Source: Weissella coleopterorum
Lineage (GTDB): Bacteria; Bacillota; Bacilli; Lactobacillales; Lactobacillaceae
Assembly: GCF_011304355.1 (NCBI RefSeq)
Contig: NZ_CP049888.1
Span: forward strand, 1 to 64,000
Reading direction: 5' to 3'
DNA length: 64,000 nucleotides
In this document: piece after piece, positions 1-9,500 of the stretch
How positions within the stretch are numbered: position 1 is the stretch's first letter
Layout: every line of letters starts with the position of its first letter
Notes under the pieces: model-generated
Database searches by the model: none
Seen by the model: the letters and a program-made list of their open reading frames with translations, nothing else
What the model was told of the DNA's origin: nothing
Position numbers and translations under genes: made by a program

Positions 1-658
1 ATCCATTATCCTTTACGTTAAAGTCTTTTCCACCAGCTAGATCATAATTGATTGCTTGCCAAAGTCCATTTTCAAATGTAACTTCATCAACTCGAATTGA
101 ATTGTACAATGTATATTCATTTCCAGCTTGCTTAAAACGTTCAATTGCACTCACTGAATTAGTAGGTGGATCAAGTGGCGCTGGATTATCAGGTTGTTCG
201 CCTTCATAACGCCACACTTCAATATACATCGGCACTGAACGGTTATAATAGTCGTTCCAGTTCCATGATGTAATGGCAGTATTATACTGTCCGTCAGTTG
301 AATAGTCACACGAAATAAAATTTGATCCATCCATCATCACACCGGTATGACCACCAGCTCCACCAGAACCAGACATATCAGGCGACCATGACATTAGAAT
401 CACATCTCCACGTTCTGCATTCCAATCTTCATTAGCTGAAATACGTACAAAGCCATTCGCCGCTAAATATCCACCAAGTGTTACAGTTGAAAATAAGAAG
501 CTGGGCTTAGATGCTCCCGCCTCGTATACTGCTTGCGTCACAGTTCCAGAACAGTCACCTGTTCCATCCGATCCATTACGCGATCCTTCCATAGAATAGG
601 TAATAGTTCCACGTCGTTGTTCAAACCACGCTGGAATTGCATTTTTATTAATTGCCAT
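1..658 (-). CDS. Phage endolysin, NlpC/P60-like peptidoglycan amidohydrolase (3' end cut by window edge)
   Basis: The first ~219 codons of the lysis enzyme are present; the C-terminus lies beyond the left edge. The start is the ATG at 658, preceded by a GGAAG ribosome binding site. The protein opens MAINKNAIPAWFEQRRG. A Cys in the GDCSG context (about residue 34) and a His in the GGHTGVM context (about residue 100) have the layout of the catalytic Cys/His pair of the phage Amidase_5/NlpC-P60 families, which cleave peptide bonds in peptidoglycan. It follows the holin directly (2 nt gap), the usual lysis order. A cell-wall binding domain would be expected in the missing part. A second lytic enzyme, a GH25 muramidase, is encoded in the tail module. 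Family confident; exact bond cleaved inferred. Confidence 0.85.
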   Translation of the reverse strand, partial: MAINKNAIPAWFEQRRGTITYSMEGSRNGSDGTGDCSGTVTQAVYEAGASKPSFLFSTVTLGGYLAANGFVRISANEDWNAERGDVILMSWSPDMSGSGGAGGHTGVMMDGSNFISCDYSTDGQYNTAITSWNWNDYYNRSVPMYIEVWRYEGEQPDNPAPLDPPTNSVSAIERFKQAGNEYTLYNSIRVDEVTFENGLWQAINYDLAGGKDFNVKDNG

Positions 659-660
659 AA

Positions 661-972
661 TTAGTTACTTCCTTTCAATTCTTTCACTGCTAATTCAATA
701 GCTGCATCAATTTGTTTGGTACTAAATTTGTATCCAAGCTTATTTGCGTTCAATCTATTAGTTAAGAACATAAGTGCTGTACGTTTCTTCTGTTCCCCAC
801 CAACTTGTGCGTATGTTTCTGCATACTGCACTGCTTGTAACGCCCATTGAGACATGAGTTGTAAATTCTTGTCTTTGGTGTGCGCTCCAATATATTTGGC
901 TACAAAAAAAGCGACCGCTGATAAGATACCTGTATCCCACAGTGCCGCTACTAATTTAATTGCTTCATCCAT
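661..972 (-). CDS. Phage holin, LLH family
   Basis: A 103-aa protein with one N-terminal membrane segment (about residues 8-25, LVAALWDTGILSAVAFFVA) and a charged, helical C-terminal part containing QWALQAVQYAE and KEL. This matches the LLH-type phage holins of lactobacilli, which assemble in the membrane and release the endolysin. It sits immediately before the endolysin and overlaps the end of the upstream membrane/coiled-coil gene by 1 nt (stop/start overlap), indicating translational coupling. The call rests on length, topology, motif similarity and position. Confidence 0.85.
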   Translation of the reverse strand: MDEAIKLVAALWDTGILSAVAFFVAKYIGAHTKDKNLQLMSQWALQAVQYAETYAQVGGEQKKRTALMFLTNRLNANKLGYKFSTKQIDAAIELAVKELKGSN

Positions 973-1250
973 TAAACTGTTACTCCTTTCATACGAGCCT
1001 CTAGTTCCGTAATCTGAATTTGTAGTTTGTCCACTGATTCAGTAGCCACCTTTAAAGCTGTTTGTAATTCAGCGTTTTGCTTTACTAATTCGCCATTTGT
1101 TTTGATTAATTCTTCGTTTAATAATTGTACTTTTGCCATCTGATCAAACACTCGATCATCATGGTTGTCCTCTGTACTAACTTTTTTAGCCAAATATCCA
1201 ATTATTCCAGTAACTAAGCCGAACAAAGCAATAGCTACCTTATCACTCAT
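972..1250 (-). CDS. Small membrane protein with coiled coil (lysis/holin-associated)
   Basis: 92 aa: an N-terminal hydrophobic helix (about residues 5-21, VAIALFGLVTGIIGYLA) followed by a long heptad-like region of charged residues (about 38-88) that should form a coiled coil. No family is certain. The position between an XkdX-like protein and the LLH holin, and the single-anchor topology, fit a second holin, antiholin or spanin-like accessory protein. It overlaps the upstream gene by 8 nt and the downstream holin by 1 nt, so the lysis genes form one translationally coupled unit. Confidence 0.6.
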   Translation of the reverse strand: MSDKVAIALFGLVTGIIGYLAKKVSTEDNHDDRVFDQMAKVQLLNEELIKTNGELVKQNAELQTALKVATESVDKLQIQITELEARMKGVTV

Positions 1251-1434
1251 CTACTGTGTCCTCCTCTGGTTTATCAATTGGCACTAAATCGTTATTTGGC
1301 TCTACCGTTTCGTTTTCTGGAACAATAATTTGATCATATTCATCTTGCGTAATCATTTCTGTATCTAAAAATAATTTAATATCATCTTCCTTATATAATC
1401 CCATTTCAAAATATTGTTTAATTGTTGGAAACAT
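1243..1434 (-). CDS. XkdX-family phage protein
   Basis: 63 aa. The N-terminal half (MFPTIKQYFEMGLYKEDDIKLF, then the segment ending EYDQI) carries the pattern of the XkdX family, small proteins found next to baseplate genes in Firmicute phages: an aromatic-rich helix and the Y...I..FV/LD..MIT..EY..I spacing. The C-terminal tail is acidic and Pro-rich. Function is unknown across the family. It overlaps the preceding 115-aa gene by 17 nt and the next gene by 8 nt. Confidence 0.7.
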   Translation of the reverse strand: MFPTIKQYFEMGLYKEDDIKLFLDTEMITQDEYDQIIVPENETVEPNNDLVPIDKPEEDTVDE

Positions 1435-1765
1435 CTTTATCTCCTTTCAGCTCGTCAATAATCTTATTTTGTTTCTCAATCAAAACACCTTGCTCTTTAA
1501 CTTGCTTAGTCAATTGCGCGATTGAAAACATCATCTGTGCCTGTGTCATTTGATCTTGTGTTGGCTTTTGACTATCCAACCATTTCAAATATTCTGTTTT
1601 ATCCCAATCTCGCCAATCATCCGTTTCTGGACGATAGATTGAAATAAATTGTGACATATTCATATCTGGGTCAAATGGTTTTGATTGAGTATAATACTCA
1701 TCGTTTGGCTGTAATGACGTCATCCCGGTATATTCTTTTGTAACTTTGTCATATAAATAATGCAT
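1418..1765 (-). CDS. Hypothetical baseplate-region protein
   Basis: 115 aa with no recognised domain. The N-terminal part is rich in Tyr, Asp and Pro (MHYLYDKVTKEYTGMTSLQP) and the last 40 residues form a coiled coil (QLTKQVKEQGVLIEKQNKII). Proteins of this size and composition commonly follow the BppU/tail-fibre gene in lactobacillus phages and may act as a tail-fibre accessory or chaperone. That role is inferred from position only. A GGAGG-type site lies just upstream of the ATG at 1765. Confidence 0.6.
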   Translation of the reverse strand: MHYLYDKVTKEYTGMTSLQPNDEYYTQSKPFDPDMNMSQFISIYRPETDDWRDWDKTEYLKWLDSQKPTQDQMTQAQMMFSIAQLTKQVKEQGVLIEKQNKIIDELKGDKDVSNN

Positions 1766-1783
1766 TGTTTTACCTCCTATATA

Positions 1784-3412
1784 TTAAGATCGAATTACGG
1801 GCCAAATTCCGTCTCCGGTTGCGGTATATTCCCCAGCACCAAAGTTTTTAAGTTGTCCTGTACTAATCAAAATTAAAACTTGATCATCATATCGGCTACT
1901 AATAATGGCATCAGGCATATTAGAAGTACCGGCCGAAGAAACCAAAGATGTTGGTAAATAATCAGCTGGAATTTTTTCTGTTGTCGTTGCTCCACCAGCT
2001 ACCTTTCCAGTCATACCAGAAATGGTGGTATTAACATCATTAGCCGTTCTGTTCAATTTAATAGTAGAACCAGCCGGACCTTTAACAGTTGTACTCATTT
2101 TCCCAGCATATGCAATCCAAGGCGTTACAACTGGTGATGATCCGGCAAGATACAAGGTACGTGTGAATGCCCAGCCTTCATAAGTTTTTAAATCCTGTTG
2201 AACAATTGTCCCACCAGAATTTACCGCAACGGTTAAAATAAATGACTTTCCCTTTTCCGTACTTGGGTTAGTGATTCCATTCTTGATTGTTGCTGCGTTG
2301 GCGTTTGCCCCGCTATCATAAACACCCGGTGTACGCATGTTATTTAAATCAGTATTAGCAGCAATAAGCGTCGCACTAGATACCCAGTTCCCCTTGGCAT
2401 CAATTAGATTTTTATTTTTACCATCTACACGTTTTCCGAAAACTCCGTCTCTGTTAAAGAAATATGGAGCATTCGATGTTAAGCCCGTATCAGGATTTTG
2501 CATATTTGGAATAATCCAAACATTCTGATCAGAAGCCAATATCGTATCTTCTTGATTACCACTTGCGGGTAGACCTTCTGGAATTTTACCTTGTTGAACC
2601 CTTACTGTATAACTTCCAGCTGATTCCCCAGATCCAAAAATATTTAACCCGCCCGCTCCAAATCCATACATAGCATCATCAGTTATCAACTTCTTGTATG
2701 TTCTGATAGGTGCATGTGATACTCCATCAGCCCCACCATAAACTTGGAAAGGGAACGTTACAACATCCAACTCACCCGCTTTAATATGAATGCCATTAGG
2801 ACCAAAACTATTATTTTTGGTGAATTCATTATTTTCATGAAGCATGGCCACATCTTTTGAATCAATTTTTGCTTCTAAATCTGCTAATTCTTTTTTTAAT
2901 AATTCGAGCGTTTTGTCTTCAATTCCGATCTTGTCGGCTAACGGCTTAAGCATGGCTTCAATTTTATCGATCATTTCTTGAACGCTATCGATGTAGTCTT
3001 TTGACCCATTCGCAGTGAAAATAATATTATTTTCAAGAACGTTAAATTGAATTGGAATGGATGAAATAACTACCCCTGTGTTATCTTCAACGCTCATATA
3101 TGCTTCTTCGGTATCGCCCGCTGCTTGATATAATTCGGATGGAATTGTCATTTCAAACAATCCACCAGTTGCTGAAATAACATCAGTTACCCCGGAAATA
3201 CGTTTGATTTTACCTGCTGCATCTTTAACAGTAATAACAACTGTTTGATTTGAAATGTCGTGCGGTAAATTACCATCTTTCATGGCAAAATACGCTACCC
3301 GTCCATTGTCACCTTGACGACCATTCAACTGTTCCAAAACAGTACTATCAGTCGTATTTAACAATGTATTTACGATGGCGAACTTACCTTGATTTTTTGC
3401 TGGAATTCCCAT
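1784..3412 (-). CDS. Baseplate upper protein, BppU N-terminal domain, receptor-binding region
   Basis: 542 aa. Residues ~1-135 are a beta-rich domain with the signature of the BppU_N (DUF2479) fold: GRQGDNGRVAYFAMKDG, then TVVITVKDAAG, then a PSELYQAAGDTEEAYMSVED-type strand pair. A short coiled coil follows (about 145-180, MIDKIEAMLKPLADKIG through KKELADLEAKI). The C-terminal ~350 residues are Gly/Asn/Thr-rich beta structure, likely the fibre and cell-surface binding part. In lactococcal phages BppU links the baseplate hub to receptor-binding proteins. It is placed between the GH25/Tal genes and the lysis genes. Receptor binding is inferred from position and composition. Confidence 0.8.
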   Translation of the reverse strand: MGIPAKNQGKFAIVNTLLNTTDSTVLEQLNGRQGDNGRVAYFAMKDGNLPHDISNQTVVITVKDAAGKIKRISGVTDVISATGGLFEMTIPSELYQAAGDTEEAYMSVEDNTGVVISSIPIQFNVLENNIIFTANGSKDYIDSVQEMIDKIEAMLKPLADKIGIEDKTLELLKKELADLEAKIDSKDVAMLHENNEFTKNNSFGPNGIHIKAGELDVVTFPFQVYGGADGVSHAPIRTYKKLITDDAMYGFGAGGLNIFGSGESAGSYTVRVQQGKIPEGLPASGNQEDTILASDQNVWIIPNMQNPDTGLTSNAPYFFNRDGVFGKRVDGKNKNLIDAKGNWVSSATLIAANTDLNNMRTPGVYDSGANANAATIKNGITNPSTEKGKSFILTVAVNSGGTIVQQDLKTYEGWAFTRTLYLAGSSPVVTPWIAYAGKMSTTVKGPAGSTIKLNRTANDVNTTISGMTGKVAGGATTTEKIPADYLPTSLVSSAGTSNMPDAIISSRYDDQVLILISTGQLKNFGAGEYTATGDGIWPVIRS

Positions 3413-3414
3413 GT

Positions 3415-3804
3415 TTACTTCCTTTCCATTAATCCATTAAGGATTACGATTTCTTGTATTTTAGTAATTGTTTTATTGCATACGCTTAGTTGGTTATTAT
3501 AGGTAGACTTTAATGTTTTAAAATCCAAGGCGTTGATCAACCAATATTCAATTCCAACAACGCCGTTCCCGTACATATCAACCAAATCGTACTTATATAA
3601 AACTTTTAATAAGTCATTAATTTTATTTTTTAGTAACAAAAAAGCGTTCCCTAGATTGAGATGCGCTTTTTCATCATATTCACTAATGACTGGTTTTTTA
3701 ATTGCAGGCGGTACTTCGTCAATCAATGCAGCTTGTTTTAATGCTGAATATAATTGAATTACATTAACGTCCGCTTTCATTAAATTATTAATAATATCGT
3801 TCAT
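3415..3804 (-). CDS. Hypothetical baseplate-module protein
   Basis: 129 aa, mainly predicted helical, with no recognised motif. It begins MNDIINNLMKADVNVIQLYS. It lies between the GH25 muramidase and the BppU protein with gaps of 1-2 nt, so it is certainly co-translated with the baseplate genes. It may be a structural spacer or assembly factor; nothing in the sequence decides. Its conserved position in the tail module is the only functional clue. Confidence 0.6.
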   Translation of the reverse strand: MNDIINNLMKADVNVIQLYSALKQAALIDEVPPAIKKPVISEYDEKAHLNLGNAFLLLKNKINDLLKVLYKYDLVDMYGNGVVGIEYWLINALDFKTLKSTYNNQLSVCNKTITKIQEIVILNGLMERK

Positions 3805-3805
3805 A

Positions 3806-4624
3806 TTATGTTTTCACCGCCTTTAATTCCCCGCTATCAGTAACTGCCAAAGTGAATTTTGTACCATTTGGACTAGTTAATAATAGTTCGTTTTTGCTAG
3901 TAAATGGCTTACCTTTAACTGCGTTCCAATGTGTCAATGCGTATGAAGGGTTGCCATCCGGATCGGGATATTGAACAATTGGCGTTTTAACAGTTGGAAT
4001 AACATTATCTGATTTTGCAAAGTTAGCCCATGCCTTACTATCACCATAGAAAATATCTAAATCCAAATTTCCATCATATCCAGATAATTTACCGTGCGAC
4101 GAATATTGTTGCATGGCTGGCTGTATCCAACTACCAAATCCATTGCTGTCCGTCCAAGGATCGCTTTGATAACCCGTCTCATTATTATTAGCATATTGTG
4201 CAAACCATAATGCGTAATCCTTAGAGACCGAAGACCAGTCAAATTGAGCTGTCACACTTTTTGACATATAAATAATCGGTCTGATTCCAGTTTGATTATA
4301 AACATAGTCCATAAATGTTTTAGCATAGGCTACACCATTATTTACGACGCTAGCTTCCCAGTCTAAGAATAAAACCGCTTTACCTAAATACCCTTGAATA
4401 TTAGCTAAAAAGTACGTTGCTTCTGCCTCTGCACCACTTCCGTCCGCAAAGTGATAGACGCCTAATAATTTATTAGATTTAATCACTTGTTGAACTTGAT
4501 TATCACAATCCGGACTTACATAATTAACACCCTGTGTAGCTTTTACAATTACAAAATCAGCAGGAACATTAGCGATATTTATACCGGATTGATAGCTTGA
4601 TATATCTATTCCATTTAGCGACAT
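3806..4624 (-). CDS. GH25-family muramidase (tail-module lysozyme)
   Basis: A glycoside hydrolase 25 (Chalaropsis-type lysozyme) catalytic domain spans about residues 1-205. The family hallmarks are GIDISSYQSG at the start, VIVKATQG, GVYHFADG, and the acidic pair in FLDWEAS; DLDIFYGD closes the domain. The enzyme hydrolyses N-acetylmuramic acid linkages in peptidoglycan. The last ~60 residues form a short module (YPDPDGNPSYALTHWNA) of the kind appended to lactobacillus phage muramidases. Start chosen at 4624, where a GGAGG site lies 6 nt upstream; an in-frame codon at 4654 would overlap the tail gene and lacks such a site. Its place inside the baseplate operon, not next to the holin, suggests a virion-associated lysin used at DNA entry. 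Confidence 0.88.
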   Translation of the reverse strand: MSLNGIDISSYQSGINIANVPADFVIVKATQGVNYVSPDCDNQVQQVIKSNKLLGVYHFADGSGAEAEATYFLANIQGYLGKAVLFLDWEASVVNNGVAYAKTFMDYVYNQTGIRPIIYMSKSVTAQFDWSSVSKDYALWFAQYANNNETGYQSDPWTDSNGFGSWIQPAMQQYSSHGKLSGYDGNLDLDIFYGDSKAWANFAKSDNVIPTVKTPIVQYPDPDGNPSYALTHWNAVKGKPFTSKNELLLTSPNGTKFTLAVTDSGELKAVKT

Positions 4625-4626
4625 TT

Positions 4627-5703
4627 TTATTCCTCCACGTTTCCCACAACCCACATATTAAGCGAATTATCGCCACCACTTGAAGTTTTGATATTCTTAA
4701 TAATTTTATTTTGTGCCTTTTGTGCATCTAAATAATTAGCTCGTGAGTTATTTAATTCAATTTGTATTGGTGCGACATCAGAAAACGGCGTTCGAGTGAT
4801 CGTTACAACTTCAACCTTAGTAAGTAATCCAGTTTCTAATATCTGCACTGCCCATATTTCGCCCATTTTTACTGACTGATTTTCAGCCGATGTTAACGTT
4901 AATGAGATAGTAGGTTGCAACACAAATGATTGACTAGCCAACGTCTTCATCTGATTTGTATCGCTTATCGTGTCACTTTCAACACGCGCGCCTTGCCTAA
5001 CACCCCACTGCTTAATTGATTCATCGTTAGACACCAAAAACGGACTAAACAATGGTTTTTCAGCAGTAGAGATCGCCTGCACTTGATTGACCATGCTAAC
5101 GCTATCGTATTGCAATTGAACTTCTGTCGTATCATGTCGATAACGAAACACCTTGTTAGTTTTAATTACGTACTCTTTTTCACTGTACAAATTAATTACA
5201 TGACCATCTGGAATTATGGCATAAATTTTAAAGGTTTCTTTCAACGTGGATAAGCCTTCAGTAATCGAAGTGTTACCAAAATCAGTTAATTTTTTAGAGC
5301 TATTGAATGTACCGTGGACTATATAGCTATAATTTTTAACATTTTTAAATAAAAACGATAACGCTTCAGACAAAGTGAAGTTGTTATCGCCTGTCTTTAA
5401 ATCATATTGGTATACAGAATTTAAATTATACATGACGTGTGTTGCCGTGACCTGAACGCTGTGTTCTCCGCCGTTGTAATCGTCCACTATCTGTTTGATA
5501 ACATACTCTTGCCCGTCATAAATTACACTATTTTCAACACTCAACAAATTAAAGCTTAACGAGGTATCATCATACGCGGTAAACGTTAATTGATAACTTT
5601 CATTTTTTGACCACACCGTTTGGAATGTGTCCCATTTAATCGCAGCTAACATTTGTTGACTCTGGCCGTCGTGCGATTTAATAATTACTTTTTTCAATTC
5701 CAT
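4627..5703 (-). CDS. Tail-associated protein (Tal/baseplate hub, prophage endopeptidase-tail type)
   Basis: 358 aa. Family features of the phage minor structural protein/Tal N-terminal domain (gp44/gp27-like hub) are seen: KNESYQLTFTAYDD, ENSVIYDGQEYVIKQI and VTATHVMYNL. It follows the distal tail protein with a 1-nt overlap, which is the standard Dit-Tal order. Tal trimers close the tail tube and open on infection. Many Tal proteins carry a C-terminal peptidoglycan hydrolase; here the protein ends after the hub domain and the lytic function appears to be supplied by the separate GH25 gene that follows. Confidence 0.82.
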   Translation of the reverse strand: MELKKVIIKSHDGQSQQMLAAIKWDTFQTVWSKNESYQLTFTAYDDTSLSFNLLSVENSVIYDGQEYVIKQIVDDYNGGEHSVQVTATHVMYNLNSVYQYDLKTGDNNFTLSEALSFLFKNVKNYSYIVHGTFNSSKKLTDFGNTSITEGLSTLKETFKIYAIIPDGHVINLYSEKEYVIKTNKVFRYRHDTTEVQLQYDSVSMVNQVQAISTAEKPLFSPFLVSNDESIKQWGVRQGARVESDTISDTNQMKTLASQSFVLQPTISLTLTSAENQSVKMGEIWAVQILETGLLTKVEVVTITRTPFSDVAPIQIELNNSRANYLDAQKAQNKIIKNIKTSSGGDNSLNMWVVGNVEE

Positions 5704-6527
5704 TAGAAGTACAAAAACGGAAAACTGAAAACAATATCAATGTTAGTTAGGCCAGACAACTGCAATTGATTTATTCCCTTATCTAATTTAATGTACCCAT
5801 AATCAGTTTCTACGTCAGTTTTACCATTTAAATATGACATTACACCGTTAATCACAAATGTATCGTCACTTTTCATAGAAGTTTTTACATTAATAGACGT
5901 TCCGTTAGTTTCGTTTTTTAATGTGAAGCTTGCTCCAATGCCCTTGATCGTGATTTTTAAATCATGATGTTGCACATAAGGATCAATAGTTACATCGCTA
6001 ATATTTTCTACATGAAAAGCGGATGAATTAAAATGATAATTCAAATCATTTATTGGAACATTCAATCCGAATCCCATTTGATCAATTTGTGCTGGTAGTT
6101 GATCTGATCTCATTGTTGATTGAGCCATACCACTTGGATTAGTAAATACTAAATCTACCAAACTTTGGGAACTTGCTTGAATAGGTGTTATTTCTGTTGG
6201 ATTAGCTTGCACCCAATAGACTTTATCTGGTTCAAATGAGCTTCGCAATCGTATCAGAGTACGGTTATACAAAAGACTTTGTAATTGACGTTTGATAATT
6301 CTGAAATCAGCCATATTCTTAGCATTAATAAAAACGCTCGCAGTAACCGTAGTTGCTCCAAACGTTGTTGATTGTAGTCTTTGTCCGTCTGATCCCGGAA
6401 TAACTAACCAATTACCCGTAATTGCAGGAGCAGCACTTTTTAAATCCAACAGTCTGACTGAAGGTAATCTAACATTTAGGTCAAATTCTTTCTGACCCGG
6501 ATACATTAAATATAATTTTCCGTACAT
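5703..6527 (-). CDS. Distal tail protein (Dit), Sipho_tail family
   Basis: 274 aa with the N-terminal pattern of siphophage Dit proteins (GKLYLMYPGQKEFDLN, then ITGNWLVIPGSDGQRLQSTT, then INAKNMADFRIIKRQLQSLLYN). Dit hexamers form the platform between tail tube and baseplate. A second beta domain occupies the C-terminal half. It lies 12 nt after the tape measure gene and overlaps tal by 1 nt. The order TMP-Dit-Tal is diagnostic for Gram-positive siphoviruses. Confidence 0.85.
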   Translation of the reverse strand: MYGKLYLMYPGQKEFDLNVRLPSVRLLDLKSAAPAITGNWLVIPGSDGQRLQSTTFGATTVTASVFINAKNMADFRIIKRQLQSLLYNRTLIRLRSSFEPDKVYWVQANPTEITPIQASSQSLVDLVFTNPSGMAQSTMRSDQLPAQIDQMGFGLNVPINDLNYHFNSSAFHVENISDVTIDPYVQHHDLKITIKGIGASFTLKNETNGTSINVKTSMKSDDTFVINGVMSYLNGKTDVETDYGYIKLDKGINQLQLSGLTNIDIVFSFPFLYF

Positions 6528-6539
6528 ATTTATTCCTTT

Positions 6540-9500
6540 CTAAATGGTAGTTGAATTACGTAAGTTGCTATCCGTTGCCATTTTTGAATATAGATCATTC
6601 ATAGAAACACTTTTGCGATTGCTTAACGCTGTAAGTTGTTCTTTGCTAACACCTAATAACATACTCATCAAAGTAATCATCTGGTCCATACCATTCTCAA
6701 TACTTGATAAATCAGTAGTAGATGACACGGCATTTTGTGAACCATTGATACGCTTATTTGCTTCTTGCAACAACGGCACAGCCTTACTTCGTTTGTCAGC
6801 GGACAGTGGAATAATCATCTCTGGCATATTGCGTTCCGCCACTTCATACAAACCGTGACGTGAAACAATGCCTCCATTCTCATATCCATGACCATTACCC
6901 AAGAATGATAGATTACTTCCATATCGATTTTTTGCATATTTTAATGCAGCTAACAAATTATCATAACCATTAAAAATATTGCCGTGTCCGGGAAATTTGT
7001 AAGCGTTGAAAGTAGCAGAAATGGTCTGCATCAATCCTTTGGCTAAATCACCAGATGCATTATTAACATCGCCAATATCACCCTGAACTGCTTTTTCATT
7101 TCCGCCCGACTCAGTGGCAATCTGACGTAACACTTTATTAACCATGTCATCTGACGTGCTAAGTCCGTTCGCTTTCAAAGCATCGATTACTTGTTGCTTC
7201 CAACGTTGAACACCAGCACCACTGGGCGCACCACGACCGCCTCCGCCGTCTTCATCTTCATGCTTCTTTTTTAAGTTCTCAAACATCTTTTTGATTGGAT
7301 CAACGATACCGCCAACCAATCCATTACCGAGAGCCGGAGCAAGGTTTTTCACTAATTCGTTTTGGTTGCCGATCATTCCTGATACAGCCTTACCCATAAC
7401 TTTTTTAAGAGAATCTAGTGGGTGCTTAATAATTTCAGTTAAGCCTTCCCACTTATCTTTAAACCAGTTTCCAATCGAACCAAGCCAGTTATCAGTTCCT
7501 TCAGCAAACTTTGGAATTGCATGAGCTGGAATGACTGTTTCGCCACCACTAAAGTTGACTAAACGATTGCGACCTTCCAAAACGTGAGTTTGTCCTGAAT
7601 TATCGACAATAGCTTCCTGAAAATGTTCTCCTGGTGCATCGTTGACCATTGCTAGTCCTTTTGGTGCACCCTTTGTTCCTTTGGCGAATTTTTTAATGTG
7701 ACTGATTTTACCGATCGCATCTTTTTTACCACCAAATGTATGGATAACAGAATTAATACCACCAATCCCAGAATTAACAATGTCTATTACAGCATTGATT
7801 CCGTTTTTAACAATGTCTTTCATGCCGTCCCATAAACCTTGCCATGTATCGCTTACCTTTTTCTTAATGTCATTAAAGATCTCGGCAATGCGTTTACCAA
7901 AGTCTTCTATTCCGGTTTTAATATTCCTGATTTTCTTACCAAAAATAGATTCCAAAAAGTCCCACAGTGCGTCCCAAATTTTTCGCAAGTCCTTGCCTAA
8001 GTTGTCCCATTTTCCAGTAAAGAAATCGGCAAATAACTTAACACCTTTTTTCTCTACATCAAAATATTTACTAGTAGAATTTTTTAGTTTTCCAGTAGTT
8101 TTATCCCAAGCCTTATGGGTATTATCTCCAAACTTATTCCAAGTTTTCGAAAAGCTTTTTGTAAACTTTCCGAGACCTTTAGTAACCGAACTCCAAGCAC
8201 CAGAGAACCCCTTAGTAAATGCCTTGGCAAAGTTTTTCACCGCTTTAACAATTCCATCAATGAACTTTCTAAACTTCTTAGAGTGCTTATAAAGCGCGAC
8301 AAAACCAGCGATAACGGCAGTAATTGCAATGATTAGAATACCCAACGGATTAGCTTTCAAGAAATTGAATGCCAGTTTCATTCCTTTTCCGGTTGTCTTT
8401 GCAGCAACAAGCAATCCCTTTAATGCTAATTTAGCCGCTTTAGTTGCAACTTTTGCCGTTACAGATAACGCCTTACCCATTGCTTTACCGCTCGCTTTTG
8501 CACCTTTTTTCAACAGTTCAAAACTTTTGGTCGCCGCCTTGGTTGCGACCCTAGCAGTAGCATTCAAACCTTTTTTCATTAACCCGCCGGCATCTTTTGC
8601 TTTTTGTCCTAACCAAGTTAATTCACGTTTTGCATCAGAACCGTCGACTTTCGGTTTGAAAACAAGCTTACTAAATTTATCAACTGTATTCATCGCGCCA
8701 AATGTTCCCTTTAATGCCAAGTTAAGTCCAAGGTACATCTCAGCCATTAATTTAATGTCTTTGGGGTGTTTTGAAGCGAAATCGCCTACTTTTTCAAGCA
8801 ACGGTAAAGCAACCTTTAAAGTATCGCCGATTAATTTAAAACCAGCTCCACCGATGTCTTTCGTCATTTGGAAAAAGTTTTTAATATCTTTTGAATGATC
8901 AGCGACGAAATTACCTAATTTTTCAATTTGTTTAGCGGATTCATCTGCAAAACCAGCAACGGGATTTTTACCAGATTTAAATGTTGAACTAAAGGCTTCT
9001 GAAACAGTATTTACCGCTTTGTTTGCTGAATCTCCTACATGATTAAAGGCTTTATCAACATCTTTTCCGTCCAATGATTTAGACATCTTAGCCAAAAAGT
9101 CATTATTTGATTGAAAAAAACCACCGGTAATTTTACCCGACAGGCTTTTATATCGTTCTTCAAGATGACCGCTAAAACCATCTAAAGTCTTATAGTAATT
9201 TTCTAATCCTTTTGGCTTAGCATTGGACATTGTCTCAATTGCTTTTGACATGTCTTCCATCGACAACTTACCATCACTAGCAAGCTTTTTAATCTCATCT
9301 CGGCTTTTGCCCATGCTATCACTAAGAGCTTTATTGAATCCGGGCAACGACTTTTCCATTTTCGTTAATGAACCAGTTGTTATTTCGCCTGATGCATTCA
9401 TTTGAGAAAAACGTTTGATAATACCTTTCATAGAATCATCAGATTGACCAGTAGCACGTCCTAAATTGACAAACGCCATTGATAAATCTTTTGCTCCATC

